Below, piece by piece: positions 42,501 to 54,400 of a DNA stretch of 64,000 nt. A program made the translations under genes and the position numbers. Under the pieces are notes generated by a model. It was not told the origin of the DNA and searched no databases. It saw only the letters and a program-made list of their open reading frames with translations. The stretch is from Podarcis raffonei. Its lineage: Eukaryota; Chordata; Lepidosauria; Squamata; Lacertidae. The first letter of the stretch is position 1. Each line of letters opens with the position of its first letter. The DNA lies in assembly GCF_027172205.1 (NCBI RefSeq), contig NC_070617.1:999501-1063500 (forward strand). The letters run 5' to 3'.

Positions 42501-45500
42501 CTGGGAAAACCTCTCTCCAGTGTCATCATCCAGATAAAGCACCCCAATCCATGTCCACCTGAAATGAAGAAGTAACTGGAGAATCCCTTTATACTGATGG
42601 TCCACATCTGGGAACATCTGGTGAAAGAAGACTCCTTGATCTTTGCAATCTACTACAAGAGCAGAACCATATGGGAGCTAAGTAAAGAGCAGATGGAAAA
42701 TGGTATGTATGTATGTATGTATGTATGTATGTATGTATGTATGTGTATATATATATATATATATGTTTTGTGTGTACAGTCAAACCTCGGTTGTTGAACG
42801 TAATCCGTTCTGAAAGCCCATTCTTCATTTCCAAGATGTTTGACAACCGAGGCATGGCTTCCGATTGGTTGCAAGAGCTGCTTGCATTCAAGCGGAAGCC
42901 ATGTCAGATATTCAGGTTCCGAAAAACGTTTGAAAACTGGACCATTGACTTGTGTTTTTTTTTGCGTTCAGGAGCCGAAACGCTCGAAAACGGAGCCATT
43001 CGGGAACCAAGGTTTAACTGTATTGTCAAAAGAAAACACATATGCCTAAATACAGTGTTCCAATCTAGATTTCATTTTGTTTCTTTCATGAACCAGAAGG
43101 GTTCAATATATTATTAATTTTTAAGGCATAGACTTCACATATCCAACAGAGATACTATTTCTCAAACCTCTCCTCAAAATCCCCTCAGATGTGAAATTCC
43201 CCTTCGGGGCATCAATTGCCCCATCCTTTGTATCCTAGGCTTTGTATTTGGACATAAATTGGGGAAGAATTTGCTGGATCCAACCTGATCTGATATTCTT
43301 GAATTTGGTTGTGGATTGAAACTCAATTCCCATTAGGAGTGGGCACATTTCCTGGTTTTGCAATGCATTTCCATGCACAGAATTCTGTGTTTCTTGTAAA
43401 GACCATAAGACGCACCTAGTTTTTGGAGGAGGAAAACAAGAAAAAATAATATTCTGAATCTCAGAAGCCAGAACAGCAAGAGGGATTGCTGCACAGTGAT
43501 CCCTCTTGCTGTTCTGGCTTCTGGGATAGCTGTGCAGCCTGCATTCGCTCCATAAGATGCACACACATTTCCCCTTACTTTTTGGGTGGGAAAAGGTGAG
43601 TCTTATAGAGCAAAAAATACGGTATTTAAACACACTGAAAAGTGTCCGTTTTGTGTAAAAAGTGAGCAGAAAAGTGAAGGGGAAGGACAAAATCAGGGGA
43701 AATGGCAGACAAAGGGATGCAATGGGATAGAAAAGGAAGGAGTGGACCTCTCTTTCAGTGCCAGGAAATGTCATTAATTAACTGCACAGTCCATCCCTAT
43801 TATATATGCAGTTTTCTAATGTTTACTAAATCTAAAATGCTGGGTTGGATGATTCTTTATTTTTTGTGTGAGCACAACTTACCTGTGGAATCTTGTAGTT
43901 CCACAGCATAATTGCCATATTGAGATCAACATCAAAATTAGGTCCCCCGATGACTGCTATAAGATTGTCCTGGACATCACACTTGTAGTTAGGGAAGAAT
44001 TTTCCCTTTGTGGAGAGGAGTTCCATGGAGGCAAGATATGTTGCACTGGAACTGAAAGCACTGTTATAGAGGTGGTAGCCAAGGCTGATGTTGGGTAAGA
44101 TCCGGGGATTTTCATTTATCTCTTTCAGAGCAAATACCAAGGCCAGGATGTGCTGGTAGTGGTGAGTCAGTACTCTAAAATGAGAGAAAATACAACCTTG
44201 AAGTGGCAACATCTCTTCTCTTAATTTCAAAAACAACTTCTCATCTAAATAGCTGCCTTAGTTAACCAGCATTTATATTTTATACAATTCAGCGACAAAT
44301 TTAATAAGAACTTCACTTTATTATAGCCTGTTCCTGACGTTTTTCATGGGGAAATCTAGCAACACAGAATCAAATGCCATGCTACTACATTCAGTAAACC
44401 CTTTAGGTTCCCCAAACATTTCAAATGTTCTCCAAAACATAGTACCTGCAGCTATTAGGGTGATCTCTTGGTAAGGTAAAGGTAAAGGTAAAGTTACAGG
44501 TAGGTAGCCGTGTTGGTCTGCCATAGTTGAAACAAAATAAAAAAATTCCTTCCAGTAGCACCTTAGAGACCAACTAAGTTTGTTATTGGTATGAGCTTTT
44601 GTGTGCACGCACACTTCTTCAGATACACAAGGTAAAGGTAAAGGACACTTGACAGTTAAGTCCAGTCACGAATGACTCTGGGGTTGCAGCGCTCATCTCG
44701 CTTTATTGGCCGAGGTTGCCGGTGTACAGCTCCCAGGTCATGTGGCCATCATGACTAAGCCACTTCTGGTGAACCAGAGCAGCGCATGGAAACACCGTTT
44801 ACATTCCTGCTGGAGCGGTACCTGTTTATCTACTTGCACTTTCAAACTGCTAGGTTAGCAGGAGCTGGGACCAAGCAACGGGAGCTCACTCTGTCGCAGG
44901 AATTCGAACCACCGACCTTCTGATTGGCAAGTCCTAGGCTCTGTGGTTTAGACCACAGCGCCACCTGCGTCCCCAGTCTTGGTAGATTGGTGCAATACAG
45001 AAAAAAGGTAAAGGTAAAGGGACCCCTGACCATTAGGTCCAGTTGTGGCCGACTCTGGGGTTGCGGCGCTCATCTCGCTTTACTGGCCAAGGGAGCCGGC
45101 ATTTGTCCGCAGACAGTTTTTGCAGGTCATGTGGCCAGCAGGACTAAGCCGCTTCTGGCGAACCAGAGGAGCGCATGGAAACGCAATGCAGAATACTTGA
45201 CATAAAATCAGGTTGCAATGAATATTGTTTGCCAAAGGAGCACAGGTTGCTAACATAGTTCAGATGCACATCATAATAACAACAACAATATACCAACTCT
45301 TAAGGATAATGAGATTATTTAATATTAGGGGGAAAGTATAAATAATAAGGACGCGGGTGGCGCTGTGGGTAAAACCTCAGTGCCTAGGACTTGCCAATCG
45401 CAAGGTCGGCGGTTCGAATCCCCGCGGCGGGGTGAGCTCCCGTCCTTCGGTCCCAGCTCCTGCCCACCTAGCAGTTCGAAAGCACCCTTAAGTGCAAGTA

Positions 45501-47984
45501 GAGAAATAGGTACCGCTTTATAGCGGGAAGGTAAACGCCGTTTCCGTATGCTGCGCTGGTGCTGGCTCGCCAGAGCAGCTTCGTCACGCTGGCCACGTGA
45601 CCCGGAAGTGCCTTCGGACGGCGCCGGCTCACGGCCTCTAGAGCGAGATGAGCGCGCAACCCTAGAGTCGGCCACGACTGGCCCGTACGGGCAGGGGTAC
45701 CTTTACCTTTACCTATAAATAATAAAGCAAATAGATTGCAGTATGTCAGACATAATTCTAATGAACAAAACTTTTCCTAGCAAGGGAGGGGTCTTTTGTT
45801 CAGCCCAACTTTTTAAGATAAGTGACCCAATTTGAATAACTCAGACTCAGTGCTGGATTTACGTATAAGCTAAACAAGATATAGCTTAGGGCCCCACTCC
45901 CTTGGGCCCCCCCAAAAAAATTAAAGGAAAAAAATTTTTTAATTGTATTTCAGTTCAACAATTACTTTGATAAAATATATATTTTGTTATGTGCAAATGG
46001 CTTTAGATACCTTTTAGGTCCATAAATTACCATATAGCATATATTCAATGACACACACACAAAAAAAGAAGAAGCGACAACTTGTGGTTGACAAAGGGCA
46101 GCTGGACATAGAAAGGACCCCATTACCCTCAGTCGTTTAGGGCCTCATCAAACCTAAATCCGGCCCTGCCCAGACTAATCCATGTAATAATCCTTTAAAT
46201 TTCACAGTTCTCCAAAGTACTAAAATATGGGAAGAAATCATTTGTCGTGTTTTATTCTAAAACACATTTAGAACTGTGTAGAATGTAATAAAAGACCTAT
46301 TAAAATATAAGTTTAGGGGGTGTGCTTTTTTAAAATCACAGATTAGTATGGCAATGGAACACAAGTAGAGGTTCCACTGTATCTAATATTTTGATATTTT
46401 AAAATAAAGTCTCTTCTTCCATCCAATTATCTTAGCCCACCGCTCCTTTCGTTCATCAGTGTTGCTTAATTTGATAGTTTCATTCCGCATTAACTCAGCT
46501 GAAATTTCAGTGAATTTCAAAAAACTCTAACTTTTGGAGCAATCCACTTTCTTCCCAGAGAGAGCATTTATATAAATCACTCTCACAAATGTTGCCATCC
46601 ACAAATGCCTCTTCATTTTCAAAGCTATGAACTGGTACTTAATTGATCAGCTGTGTAATGTGCAAGTGAATCATAGAAACAGGGATGGACAGATCAGTAT
46701 ATATTTTGTCAATTTCAGGTATGTTCACTCATAAATCATCTGCGACCATAACCCATTCCGGAGGTCGAAACGGGTCGCTGGGAGAGATGCCGTTGTGTGC
46801 AGGTGTGGGTGGCGAGCGCCACTCTTGCGCCTGCACAACCGGCCACAAACCAGCAGGTTTGCTGCGGATGTTGGGCAAAATGGATGCAAGCGGAGGCAGA
46901 TGTAAGAAGAGGTTTGACTGTATTAGTAAGTAAAGGTAAAGGGACCCCTGACCATTAGGTCCAGTCGTGGATGACTCTGGGGTTGCAGCGCTCATCTCGC
47001 TTTACTGGCCGATGAAGCCGGCGTACAGCTTCTGGGTCATGTGACCAGCATGACTAAGCCGCTTCTGGCAAACCAGAGCAGTGCACGGAAACGCCGTTTA
47101 CCTTCCTGCCGGAGGAGTACCTATTTATCTACTTGCACTTGGACGTGCTTTTGAACTGCTAGGTTGGCAGGAGCTGGGACTGAGCAACGGGAGCTCACCC
47201 CGTTGCGGGGATTCGAACTGCCGATTTTCTGATTGGCAAGTCCTAGGCTCTGTGGTTTAACCCACAGCGCCACCCACATCCCTTGATTGTATTAAATAAT
47301 ACTAAAAAATTCTGAAACTAGATCAACAGTTGCATCCAATGTTCTCCACCGTATTCACAGATGGCTAAACTGTGGAGGTCATTTCCCCACTTCCTTTTCC
47401 CCCAAGAGAGGGTTGTAATTCTCCAATGGTGTGGAAAGTTTCAAAATAATAATAATAATAATAAAAATCTGAAAATGTTTCAGAAAATTCTAGCTTATGA
47501 CAATTCAACTCAGCTGTAACAAGATAATTCAGACAGTGCCTTTTATGATCACCCACAGGAGCTGTTCTAATACACTGAGGCAAAACTGAGAGAGAATAAA
47601 TGCACCATTTAATTAATGCTTTCAGTCATATACAGAGCAGAATGCTGTCATGCAGAAGGTTTTCCATATAAGCTGGAAATGCATATAAAACGAAGCTGTG
47701 AAAAAGAAGAATATCAGGACAGATACACGATATGCTTAAGAAAACCCAACTCCTTACACAAGGTCATCAAAGAGCTCAGAAGAGAGACGTTGTTTGAAGT
47801 TTAGCGCACTTAAAAAATGGAAGATGTGCGAAATAATGCCACCAATTATAAAGTCTCCTGGCTGATAATACTTGTGATGGATAAGAAGAGGGTCACTAAC
47901 ATTGCATCTAGAAACAGGAACCATGCACCCTGCCTGAGGAAGTACCACTGCTAGCAGCACCAATAATACCTCCATCTTGCACAA
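38604..47984 (-). CDS. V2R-1: vomeronasal type-2 receptor, six exons, intact
   Basis: Minus-strand exons 47984-47758, 44174-43883, 42677-41823, 41258-41031, 40820-40694 and 39505-38604 join without a break into 876 residues. Parts are signal peptide, bilobed Venus-flytrap ligand domain (exons 1-4), cysteine-rich linker (exon 5) and the seven-helix domain (exon 6). Diagnostic V2R stretches include [78 protein letters not shown] and [14 protein letters not shown]2Rs are family-C GPCRs of vomeronasal neurons that detect peptide or protein cues and signal through Go and TRPC2 (family knowledge). The start could be Met 1 or Met 4. Repeats fill the introns but spare the exons. Confidence 0.92.
39780..39915. 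mobile_element. hAT miniature element
   Basis: Palindrome with ends cagacatccccaaactcgg / ccgagtttggggatgcctg. Flanks acgtacca and atgtacca (7 of 8 match). Confidence 0.82.
39975..40075 (-). mobile_element. Diverged copy of the hammerhead-like retroelement
   Basis: Same order of motifs (gacaccttaagg ... agcttttgtg ... cacttcttcag) but a different stem sequence. An older or separate subfamily. Confidence 0.55.
40694..40820 (-). CDS. V2R-1 exon 5, cysteine-rich linker
   Basis: 127 bases, acceptor gacag, donor gtaaga. Encodes [13 protein letters not shown], then [14 protein letters not shown]. The overlapping frame with a Met start is a shadow. Confidence 0.9.
41031..41258 (-). CDS. V2R-1 exon 4
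   Basis: 228 bases, acceptor tttcag, donor gtaggg. Encodes [16 protein letters not shown] through [11 protein letters not shown] and ends DKFNQ. Confidence 0.92.
41342..41698 (-). mobile_element. tRNA-derived SINE, 'cccgtacgggcc' subfamily
   Basis: Reverse copy in the V2R-1 intron between exons 3 and 4; duplication tttttgttaaata at both ends (about 41329 and 41699). Confidence 0.88.
41823..42677 (-). CDS. V2R-1 exon 3
   Basis: 855 bases, acceptor acttag, donor gtaata. Most of the ligand-binding domain: [29 protein letters not shown] and [12 protein letters not shown]. It is two codons longer than in V2R-2. Confidence 0.92.
42702..42765. repeat. Microsatellite (ATGT)n-(AT)n
   Basis: About ten ATGT units then ten AT units next to a Tigger-like element. 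Confidence 0.95.
42777..43020. mobile_element. Tigger/pogo-like miniature element
   Basis: Ends cagtcaaacctcggttg / caaggtttaactg with TA flanks, V2R-1 intron between exons 2 and 3. Confidence 0.72.
43405..43622. mobile_element. Miniature element, same family, 5' end lost
   Basis: Interior cataagacgcacctagttttt and right end gcaaaaaatacgg; includes a palindrome around a repeated 'ccctcttgctgttctggctt'. Confidence 0.6.
43883..44174 (-). CDS. V2R-1 exon 2
   Basis: 292 bases, acceptor ttttag, donor gtaagt. Encodes [20 protein letters not shown] through AVIGG and ends KIPQ. The matching exon of V2R-2 has the same length. Confidence 0.92.
44498..44631 (-). mobile_element. Same retroelement family with extended 3' end
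   Basis: Includes the further end taggtagccgtgttggtctg before the poly-A-like stretch. The core at 44595-44622 is as in the copy at 8198. Confidence 0.6.
44632..44974 (-). mobile_element. tRNA-derived SINE
   Basis: Reverse copy next to the retroelement at 44498-44631, V2R-1 intron 1. Confidence 0.85.
45007..45188 (-). mobile_element. tRNA-derived SINE, truncated
   Basis: Reverse copy with only its 3' half. Confidence 0.8.
45349..45712 (+). mobile_element. tRNA-derived SINE, 'cccgtacgggcc' subfamily
   Basis: Plus copy, gacgcgggtggcgctgtggg to ctttacctttacc. Confidence 0.88.
45848..46168. mobile_element. hAT-type miniature element
   Basis: Ends cagtgctggattta / taaatccggccctg, flanks ctcagact and cccagact (7 of 8). 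AT-rich interior. Confidence 0.65.
46730..46922. mobile_element. Tigger/pogo-like remnant
   Basis: Right end gaggtttgactg followed by TA; the left end is worn (attccggaggtcg). Confidence 0.5.
46931..47283 (-). mobile_element. tRNA-derived SINE
   Basis: Reverse copy in V2R-1 intron 1, joined to a Tigger-like remnant at 46730-46922. Confidence 0.86.
47285..47755. other. V2R-1 intron 1, part next to exon 1
   Basis: Single-copy-looking sequence with a short AAT run (47444-47464); nothing coding seen. Confidence 0.45.
47758..47984 (-). CDS. V2R-1 exon 1
   Basis: Signal peptide [16 protein letters not shown], then CNVSDPLLI and [11 protein letters not shown], the V2R N-terminus. Donor gtaagg after two bases of a codon, completed as Val by exon 2. 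Confidence 0.88.
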
Positions 47985-48518
47985 AAATCTTCTTGATAGA
48001 AACCGATCAATCTCTTCCTACACCAACATCGCCATGATACTGAATTGTACAGTCTGGCTTGAATGACCACTCACTTGGATGATTGAAGCCAGGGCTGTAT
48101 GGAGCAAAATTTCATTTATCAGAGCCTTGTGCGTCTCTAGCCCCAGAAACAGAATGGAACTCTCTTTATCTATTTATTTTTCCAGTTCTGAACGACACAG
48201 AAGATCTTAAATGCCTTCTTCCATCTGTGGTGTTTTGCTAGCGGCCAGCTGAACCGTCTAAGGAATTGGAGAAGTAGTAATTATAGATAATTCCATAACT
48301 ATAGGGGAGATAATAACTTGCTCAGAATTCTGGATTCTCTAAGATGAAAACATATCGATCACATTTCAACGGAGCTCTCTCTTCATTCTCCTTAATGGGG
48401 AGACTAGGGACAGCATAGGTACAAGAGGGGGTTGCACTAGGTGAAAAAATTGCACTAGGTGAAAGGCCCTGATTCAGCAAAAGAGCTCAGTTTTCAGAGG
48501 CTGCCTGGTTTGTCTCAG

Positions 48519-49075
48519 TGTTATGTCTGGAGCTGGGATCTTAGAATAATAGGCAGGTAGGATTTTGTTGTTGTTGTTTAGTCGTTTAGTCATGTCTGAC
48601 TCTTCGTGACCCCCTGGACCAGAGCACGCCAGGCACTCCTGTCTTCCACTGCCTCCCGCAGTTTGGTCAAACTCATGTTAGTAGCTTTGAGAACACTGTC
48701 CCACCATCTCCTCCTCTGTCGTCCCCTTCTCCTTGTGCCCTCCATCTTTCCCCACATCAGGGTCTTTTCCAGGGAGTCTTCTCTTCTCATGAGGTGGCCA
48801 AAGTCTTGGAGCCTCAGCTTCACGATCTGTCCTTCCAGTGAGCACTCAGGGCTGATTTCCTTCAGAATGGAGAGGTTTGATTGGCCATAGGAGCTGTCCA
48901 ATCCAGCTCCAGATGGGAAGCTTGAATTGGCCTATCAGGTAATGACCTAGGTGTGAATACAGGATATATAGCCTGGGGTCTGGGTGGGGCCCCAGCAACA
49001 AACACACATGAGGACTGACCTTATTACAACTTGAATAAACTCCTTAAAACTAATGGCTCGACTGAGTATATTACA
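48519..49075 (+). mobile_element. Solo LTR of the same family with a nested BovB (fossil)
   Basis: Opens tgttatgtctgg and ends gagtatattaca, with a perfect 5-base duplication ctcag (48514-48518, 49076-49080). A BovB 3' end lies within (48560-48882), so the LTR is older than that insertion. Confidence 0.75.
48560..48882 (-). mobile_element. BovB 3' end inside a solo LTR
   Basis: Reverse-strand C-terminus ([33 protein letters not shown]) plus 3' UTR. It splits the LTR at 48519-49075. Confidence 0.85.
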
Positions 49076-49444
49076 CTCAGGTACGAAACAATAACCAAAT
49101 CCAACAATAAAATAGATTTTTGCCTATGCATTCACTCTCATGGCATTTTTAAAATAAGAAACCATGATTATTATCTTTTTGTCACAAATGATTGAAATTT
49201 GCTGGTAGAACAGCTGCTTCTAAGTAGATAAAGCATTGCAAAAATAGATTGAATTTGCCATAGTCCATCATCGCCAATGCACTTTGCAACACAAAACGTT
49301 TTATTTGCAGCTGTATAGCTGAGTCCAGAGACTCGTGTGTCTATGGCCCCATTGGAAATGGCACAGTAGATAGTGTATTAATAGCATCCTCTAGTCTTGG
49401 TTCTTTGTTTCACATCTGACCCCTGAATTCCCTACTAACTAGAG

Positions 49445-49676
49445 CAGTGGTTATATAATAAGTGGTTCCCCACCTTCCCCCCCCGCCATGCTCCACCTAA
49501 GCATCTCTAAAATCTCGAGGCCCCCTCCGAGTGACATATTATTTTTATTATTCAAAAAGTGAATTCATGTTTGCTTGGAGGAAGCCTAAAAGACCATTAA
49601 CTGTTCATAACTCATTCTCAAACTGCCCCCCTTAAAAATCAAACTGCCCCCCTGTGCCCCACATTGGGAACCACGG
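49445..49676. mobile_element. hAT-type miniature element
   Basis: Ends cagtggtt / aaccacgg with flanks aactagag and aactagaa (7 of 8). Between the two V2R genes. Confidence 0.6.
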
Positions 49677-50149
49677 AACTAGAATAATTAAGAGATGCAA
49701 TTATGGTAAATTGGGTAATTCTGGTGTAGTTCATGGGTCACTCATAAACTGTAGTTCTTCTGGGACTCTGCAAAAGAAAACAAGTTGCTTTTTGTTCAGG
49801 TCTCAGCAGGATTCTCCTGAGCGGGATGGCAAGATATTTATTATGAGTCAAATATATGTGTTCCTGTGCATATTTGCAATATTTCTGAATAAATTTCAAT
49901 ATATTAAGGCAGGGTCAAAATGTTTGTATCCAATGGATGAGTTTGCACCCCTTATCACTCTTCTCAATCCACTGAAGTAAATCTAACAGGACTATTGAAG
50001 AACTATTATCAGCAGGCAAAGGGGATTTTATATTGGGATGTGGAATATTGGGTGTGTAGATAATTGAGGGTGCACTGTGAAATTATATGCCAGTTAATAA
50101 CCTCAAAAAATGCCCCTTCTGGTTTCACAGTTTCACATGATTACATTGG

Positions 50150-50277
50150 TGTCAAGAACATTGGTGTCAGGAGTGCTCTGATGGTGTTTCCTGCTTGGCA
50201 GGGGGTTGGACTCGATGGCCCTTGTGGTCTCTTCCAACTCTATGATTCTATGATTCTATGATTCTATGATTCTAACA
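50150..50277 (+). mobile_element. CR1 3'-end fragment
   Basis: Nearly identical to the last 110 bases of the CR1 at 56540-56650, including the closing (ATTCTATG)n tail. Confidence 0.85.
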
Positions 50278-50499
50278 TGGAGAGTAGTGGAAATGAATGA
50301 GATGCCACATGTGTGGATAAATCATGGTTGAATGAGATATGATGAACCAGGACCAAACTTCAGAAAATATGGGACTCAGTTTATATGAACTTCATGTTTT
50401 CAATTAATACATATCCAACTGACAATGATCTGGAAAGAAGTATCTCTAATTTCCAGTGACAAAGAATTGCCTGGACCAGTGAGTCATTCTTGTCAGTTC

Positions 50500-51401
50500 T
50501 TAATTCTTTATTCTAATTAACTGCTCCCTGCTGTTCAGCTCAGGCCTCAGTAAAATAACATAGCATTTGGGGATAAAGATGCAGCCCAGTAACCCACAAC
50601 TGGAGGCCAAGATGGAGAAGATCTCCACAGCCACCATGTATTTGCCCTTGGTGCTCAAGTAGGTTGGAACAAAGGAGAGCCACACACTGCAAAAGACCAA
50701 CATGCTGAAGGTGATGAATTTGGCTTCATTAAAACTGTCAGGCAACTTTCTAGCTAGGAAAGCCACCGTGAAGCTCACAACAGCCAGCCAACCCATGAAT
50801 CCCAGGACACAATAAAACATGACAGTGGAGCCTTCATTACATTCTAGTATTATTTCTTCAGTCATTGAGTGCATGTCAACATCTGGGAAAGGAGGAGAAG
50901 TTGCCAGCCATGTGCTACAGATTGTGGCTTGAATAAGGGAGCAGGAAAGAACAATGGAGCTGGCCAGTGGTTTCCCCAGCCACTTCCTCATGCTGGAGCC
51001 AGGCTTGGTGGCCATGAAAGCCAGAACCACAATGGCAGTTTTGGACAATATGCAAGAAATTGCCACTGAGAAGATCATGCCAAAAGCAGTTTGCCGTAAG
51101 ATGCATGTCAGCTTGTTAGGTTGGCCAATGAAGAGCAAAGCACAAAGGAAGGAGAGCAGGAGGAAAAGGAGGAGAGCGTAGGTGAGGTTCCTGTTGTTGG
51201 CTTTGACTATGGGAGTCGCCTTGTGTTTCACGAATATTCCAAGCACTGCAGCTGTGATGGAAGAAAAGCAGAGAGCAAAAGTGGCCAGACTGATCCCCAA
51301 CGGTTCTCCAAAAGACAAGAAAGTTTCATCTTTTGGAAGACACCCATCCTTGTCACTGTTTGGATACTGATCTTCAGAGCATTCAAAACAGTCGTCCATG
51401 T
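50500..51401 (-). CDS. V2R-2 exon 6, seven-helix domain
   Basis: 902 bases, acceptor tttcag, open from [15 protein letters not shown] to the stop at 50500. The seven hydrophobic segments and family motifs are intact. Confidence 0.95.
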
Positions 51402-54400
51402 CTGAAAAAGAAAAAAGAAGAATACTATACTATACTTGTGAAGCATTTTGTGCCCAGAAGAAATCAAGGCAAATGGCCAGAAAGCCTTGAATGATGGCTG
51501 CTGGATCAGTACTGGTAAGATATATATAGGTGTTTGGCCCAATTATTTCTATATACAAGAGGGCTGAATTTACTTAGGATTCCAGAGCAATGCAGGTCTT
51601 CACTACAACTGAAAGAAGAGAAGTTCATCACCTGGATATCACCAATCATAAGTTCTCCCTGTCTCCATCATCTCCTACTATGCTGAAATCCTTACCTCTG
51701 CATTCCATGAGCATATGAGACTATGCTCCAAAACAGGTACATCTTACTAGCATCATTGGACACAATTCTCTTTCCATCCGTGTCTACTTATTTTAATTTT
51801 CATGTACTGGATCATTCTTGACAATTCTTATAACTAGTATACACCCAAAATAAAGAAAACATCTCCCACCCTTCTGGTCTGAAATCTTCCCTTCTGGGCA
51901 CGGGATGCAATCATAGCAGCAAGGTAGCTTCCCTTCCTTCTTGGTCCGACTGTAGCCCAATTGGCAATTCTCATTGCACAGAGAAAGGGGTTGTGCCTGT
52001 CCAAAAATGAAAGAAGATGGTAATTTCTGACTTAAACATGCCATACCTGTTCCTCAGATGGAGCCAAATTTACCCCCCTGTTTCCCACACTGGCAGGAAG
52101 TCTGAAGTGCCAATCAGATCAGGATGACCATTCACATTACAAGGAGCTGCTGCCCTTGGTCCTTTTGTTGTTCGCTTCACAGCAATTGCCCTCCCACTGT
52201 CTGATACTGAATGTCCCCTGCTGAACACTGAGCAGGCCACAAACACCCTGAACCCACTTTTAAGGGGCCTTTCAGAACTTTGGCTCACACCTCACCCGTA
52301 GGTTCTTGGGTGTTTCTGCTCTTCATCCAAGTTGCCAGTGTTTCCTGGTTCTGTGTGTCTTCCTTTCTTCTCACAATTATCAGTTTCAGACTTTGGGTGA
52401 TGCCATTTGCTTCATCACTTCCTAACCATGTTAGTTTTTTAGCTGTGGCTCCTTTGAACATTATCTGAGAATTTCAGAGGCCCAAACAAGGTATTGTTAT
52501 GTTATGCTACAGCAATGTTTGGGGTAACAACGAAGAACAGTGATGAGGTTCTTCTGCACTTTGTTTCATTTTTTAAATTCAGTTATTAATAAGCCCACCT
52601 ATCCAACTTCTTTCTATTTCACATTTTGCCATTATAAGCTTTCTACTGCCTGTGCTGTTTTCATTTTAATGTTAGTTCCTCGTCTTGTTCAGGAGGTGAG
52701 TTAAATCACAACTAGTTGCATCTTGGAATACCGGTTTCAGAGTTTGAATAGTGGACCCCCTTTTTTTAGCTTTGAGGAAATGTCTGGAGACACTCTGAAA
52801 TGGACCTTACCTGGTTGAACCTGATGGGCCAGGTGATGGTATCATCATGAATGGAGAGTCTCTTGCTGGGGGGAGCCTGGGGGTTCATCATTCCAACCTT
52901 AACTCTGAAAAAGGAGTCATTTGGGAATGTGATCCAGTTGATGATATCCAATTCAGTTACCAAATCCCCCTTCTGGCTAAATGAAACCTCTTCCCCGGCA
53001 CTATTGTTAAATGAGACGCCTCTCAGAAAGTGGTGGAGCTAAATTAGTGAAGAGAAGAGGGAAGAAATCCACAAGGGTATTAGAAAGATGCAGATGTATA
53101 ACAGGATGATTTTATTTCCCTCCATTTGTTGGCATCTGTCTGTCTCGAGAACAATGGAGTGTGGCCCCAGGGGTGAGGTCAACCCGCTGTGTTAGCAGAC
53201 TGAAGTGACCTCCCCGGGGTGCAAGCCTGGACAGTCCTGGGCTGCCCAGAGGACAAGGCTCCCCTCTCAGTCTTGCTGATGTGGTCGAAAGGAAAGCAGA
53301 GCAGGACGTTTGGCACCAGCTTGGTTTCAGGGGTTGCCAGAAGGAAGCATGGAAAATAACATCCATCCCCCTAAGAGACTCCACTCTGGATCTGGGTAGG
53401 GCTTCCTTTTTAGCCTTTTATTCTCTGGAAGATATCCCAGAAGGCAGCAGAGGTGGAGAACATGCATTTCTACTCTGCACAAGGTCGAGATCACGGATTC
53501 TGTTCACAGTAATTCTAACAGCTCATCCACACCATACATTTAAAGAACTCTTGTTACAGTCATGGTTTCCCCCAAAGAATTATGGAAAGGGAAGTTGCTT
53601 AAAGGAGTTGAGAGTTGTGAGGAGACCATTAAGAAACTACCATTCGCAAGGTTCCTTGGTGGAAGCCATGGCTCTTAAAGTGAAACAAGAGTGTTTTAAT
53701 GTTGCAGATGTGCCCCCTGTGTTTTAAAATGAAAGATATAGCAGTCCTATCACATTTCTATGCTGAAAGATGAGGGTAAGAAGAAAAAGAAAAAAATATG
53801 GTGCTGGAGGAGACTCTTGAGAGTCCCAAGGACTGCAAGAAGATCCAACCTCTCCTTTCTGTAGGAAATCAGCCCTGAGTGCTCACTGGAAGGACAGATC
53901 CTGAAGCTGAGGCTCCAAGACTTTGGCCACCTCACGAGAAGAGAAGACTCCCTGGAAAACACCCTGATGTTGGGAAAGATGGAGGGCACAAGGAGAAGGG
54001 GACGACAGAGGACCAGATGGTGGGACAGTGTTCTCGAAGCTACCAACATGAGTTTGACCAAACTGTGGGAGGCAGTGGAAGACAGGAGGGCCTGGCGTGC
54101 TCTGGTCCACGGGGTCACGAAAAGTCGGACATGACTAAACAACTAAACAACAAGAGGAAAAAGAGCTTTCTAAACAGTCAAGGAACTGTTTTTGCACCCT
54201 GAAAGATGGCGAACTATTCTATATTAGCAGTAGAGGGACATTACCTGCCATGGCTGTGGATCCAGCCCATCCCCTCTTAGTTCATCCATCATCACACTGT
54301 GTTTGAATCTGGAGAAATGCATGTTTTGTAAAGCGTGTGCCACTGCCAAGACTGCATTGTAGATGCTGTAGCTGTGGGCAGTCATGCTCCTTTCAAAGAC

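Noticed and set aside
42713-43117. Open frame of 134 residues in the ATGT repeat region
   Set aside because: It starts in a microsatellite and continues through a Tigger-like element.
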